Origin: Nocardioides panacis
Lineage (GTDB): Bacteria; Actinomycetota; Actinomycetes; Propionibacteriales; Nocardioidaceae
Direction: 5' to 3'
NCBI RefSeq assembly: GCF_019039255.1
Contig: NZ_CP077062.1
Location: forward strand, 3,348,001-3,412,000
Length of the DNA: 64,000 nucleotides
The notes under the pieces were generated by a model. That model ran no database searches and had not been told where the DNA came from. It worked only from the letters and a program-made list of their open reading frames with translations. Each line of letters starts with the position of its first letter. Position 1 is the first letter of the stretch. A program made the translations under genes and the position numbers. This document shows positions 63,602 to 64,000 of this stretch, piece by piece.

Positions 63602-64000
63602 GGCTGCGGCCCGTCCGGTCGTGCGGCGGCCCGGTCGGCTGCCTTCTGCGCGGTCCCGATCTCTTTGGCGGGCTCGGCGTGCTCGTCGAGCGCGACCGGC
63701 GCGGGGACGGTCCACATCCACTCGCGGAGCCGGTCCTTCTCGTGCGTGAGCTCGCGGATGTCGAGCTCGGCGTACTCGAACTCGGGGCTCCAGTGCAGCG
63801 CGTCGAAGGGGCAGACCTCGATGCAGATCGAGCAGTACATGCAGATCGAGAAGTCGATGGCGAACCGGTCGAGCACGTTGCGGGTCTTGTCCTTGCCGCC
63901 CTCGGCGGTGGCCGGCACGACGTCCTTGTGGGAGTCGATGTAGATGCACCACGACGGGCACTCGCGCGCGCAGAGCATGCAGGACGTGCAGTTCTCCTCG
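63598..64000 (-). CDS. nuoI: NADH-quinone oxidoreductase subunit I, 5' end outside window
   Basis: The N-terminus lies beyond the window edge. The visible 133 residues carry both 4Fe-4S motifs, [11 protein letters not shown] and [11 protein letters not shown], which pass electrons to NuoB. The C-terminal tail ([20 protein letters not shown]) is a charged extension. Earlier nuo genes are presumably upstream, to the right. Confidence 0.94.
   Translation of the reverse strand, partial: EENCTSCMLCARECPSWCIYIDSHKDVVPATAEGGKDKTRNVLDRFAIDFSICMYCSICIEVCPFDALHWSPEFEYAELDIRELTHEKDRLREWMWTVPAPVALDEHAEPAKEIGTAQKAADRAAARPDGPQP

Overview
The window is about 64 kb of very GC-rich DNA with GTG and TTG starts, ATGA/GTGA/TGATG gene overlaps, several apparently leaderless genes, a mycofactocin locus, an F420-type flavoprotein and a DtxR/IdeR-like iron box. 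This points to an actinobacterium, most plausibly Nocardioides or a close relative (inference; no 16S is present). I saw no insertion sequence, prophage, CRISPR array or rRNA. One tRNA (Tyr) is present.

Region 1 (about 0.2-20.7 kb) is an alcohol-oxidation and mycofactocin island. A tightly coupled minus-strand operon mftA-B-C-E-SDR-F-D makes the peptide-derived redox cofactor mycofactocin. Opposite it lies an NDMA-type iron-family methanol dehydrogenase, followed by a MoxR-type AAA+ ATPase, a VWA protein (both with His-rich stretches) and an MftM-like methyltransferase. A convergent operon holds a second iron-family dehydrogenase, a MnoS/MnoR-like two-component system and a LarA-type protein. 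Divergent from that is a zinc NDMA-type alcohol dehydrogenase, again followed by an AAA+ and VWA pair. A GGGGCAC-like motif occurs upstream of every transcription unit here, so the island may be one regulon.

Region 2 (20.7-42.1 kb) is mixed. It holds two copies of an epimerase plus CPBP-protease gene pair; the second sits in a six-gene operon opposite a MerR/DICT regulator. A membrane-protein gene lies between an intact hotdog thioesterase gene and a duplicated 3' tail of that gene. Other genes are a GGDEF protein, DNA glycosylase Tag, a formylglycine-generating enzyme, a GH31 glycosidase, bacterioferritin with its ferredoxin under two iron-box palindromes, an amidase, a 5'-3' exonuclease, a VOC/esterase pair and YceI.

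Region 3 (42.2-51.6 kb) is a glycolate/lactate operon (glcB, glcG, glcD, glcE, glcF, permease) divergent from an IclR regulator; glycolate would be imported, oxidised to glyoxylate and condensed with acetyl-CoA to malate. Region 4 (51.6-64 kb) holds a polar amino-acid ABC transporter, tRNA-Tyr with a terminator, yajQ, an FdhF/YdeP molybdoenzyme and the distal end of the complex I operon (nuoI partial to nuoN).

Two features cut across the window. Three families of palindromic repeats sit at gene 3' ends, several with the gene's own stop codon as their first bases. Three otherwise well-preserved genes (mftM-like, second AAA+, glcB) each carry one extra C in a C-run that breaks the frame; sequence error is the simplest reading, but each site is also a CCC-C slippery site.
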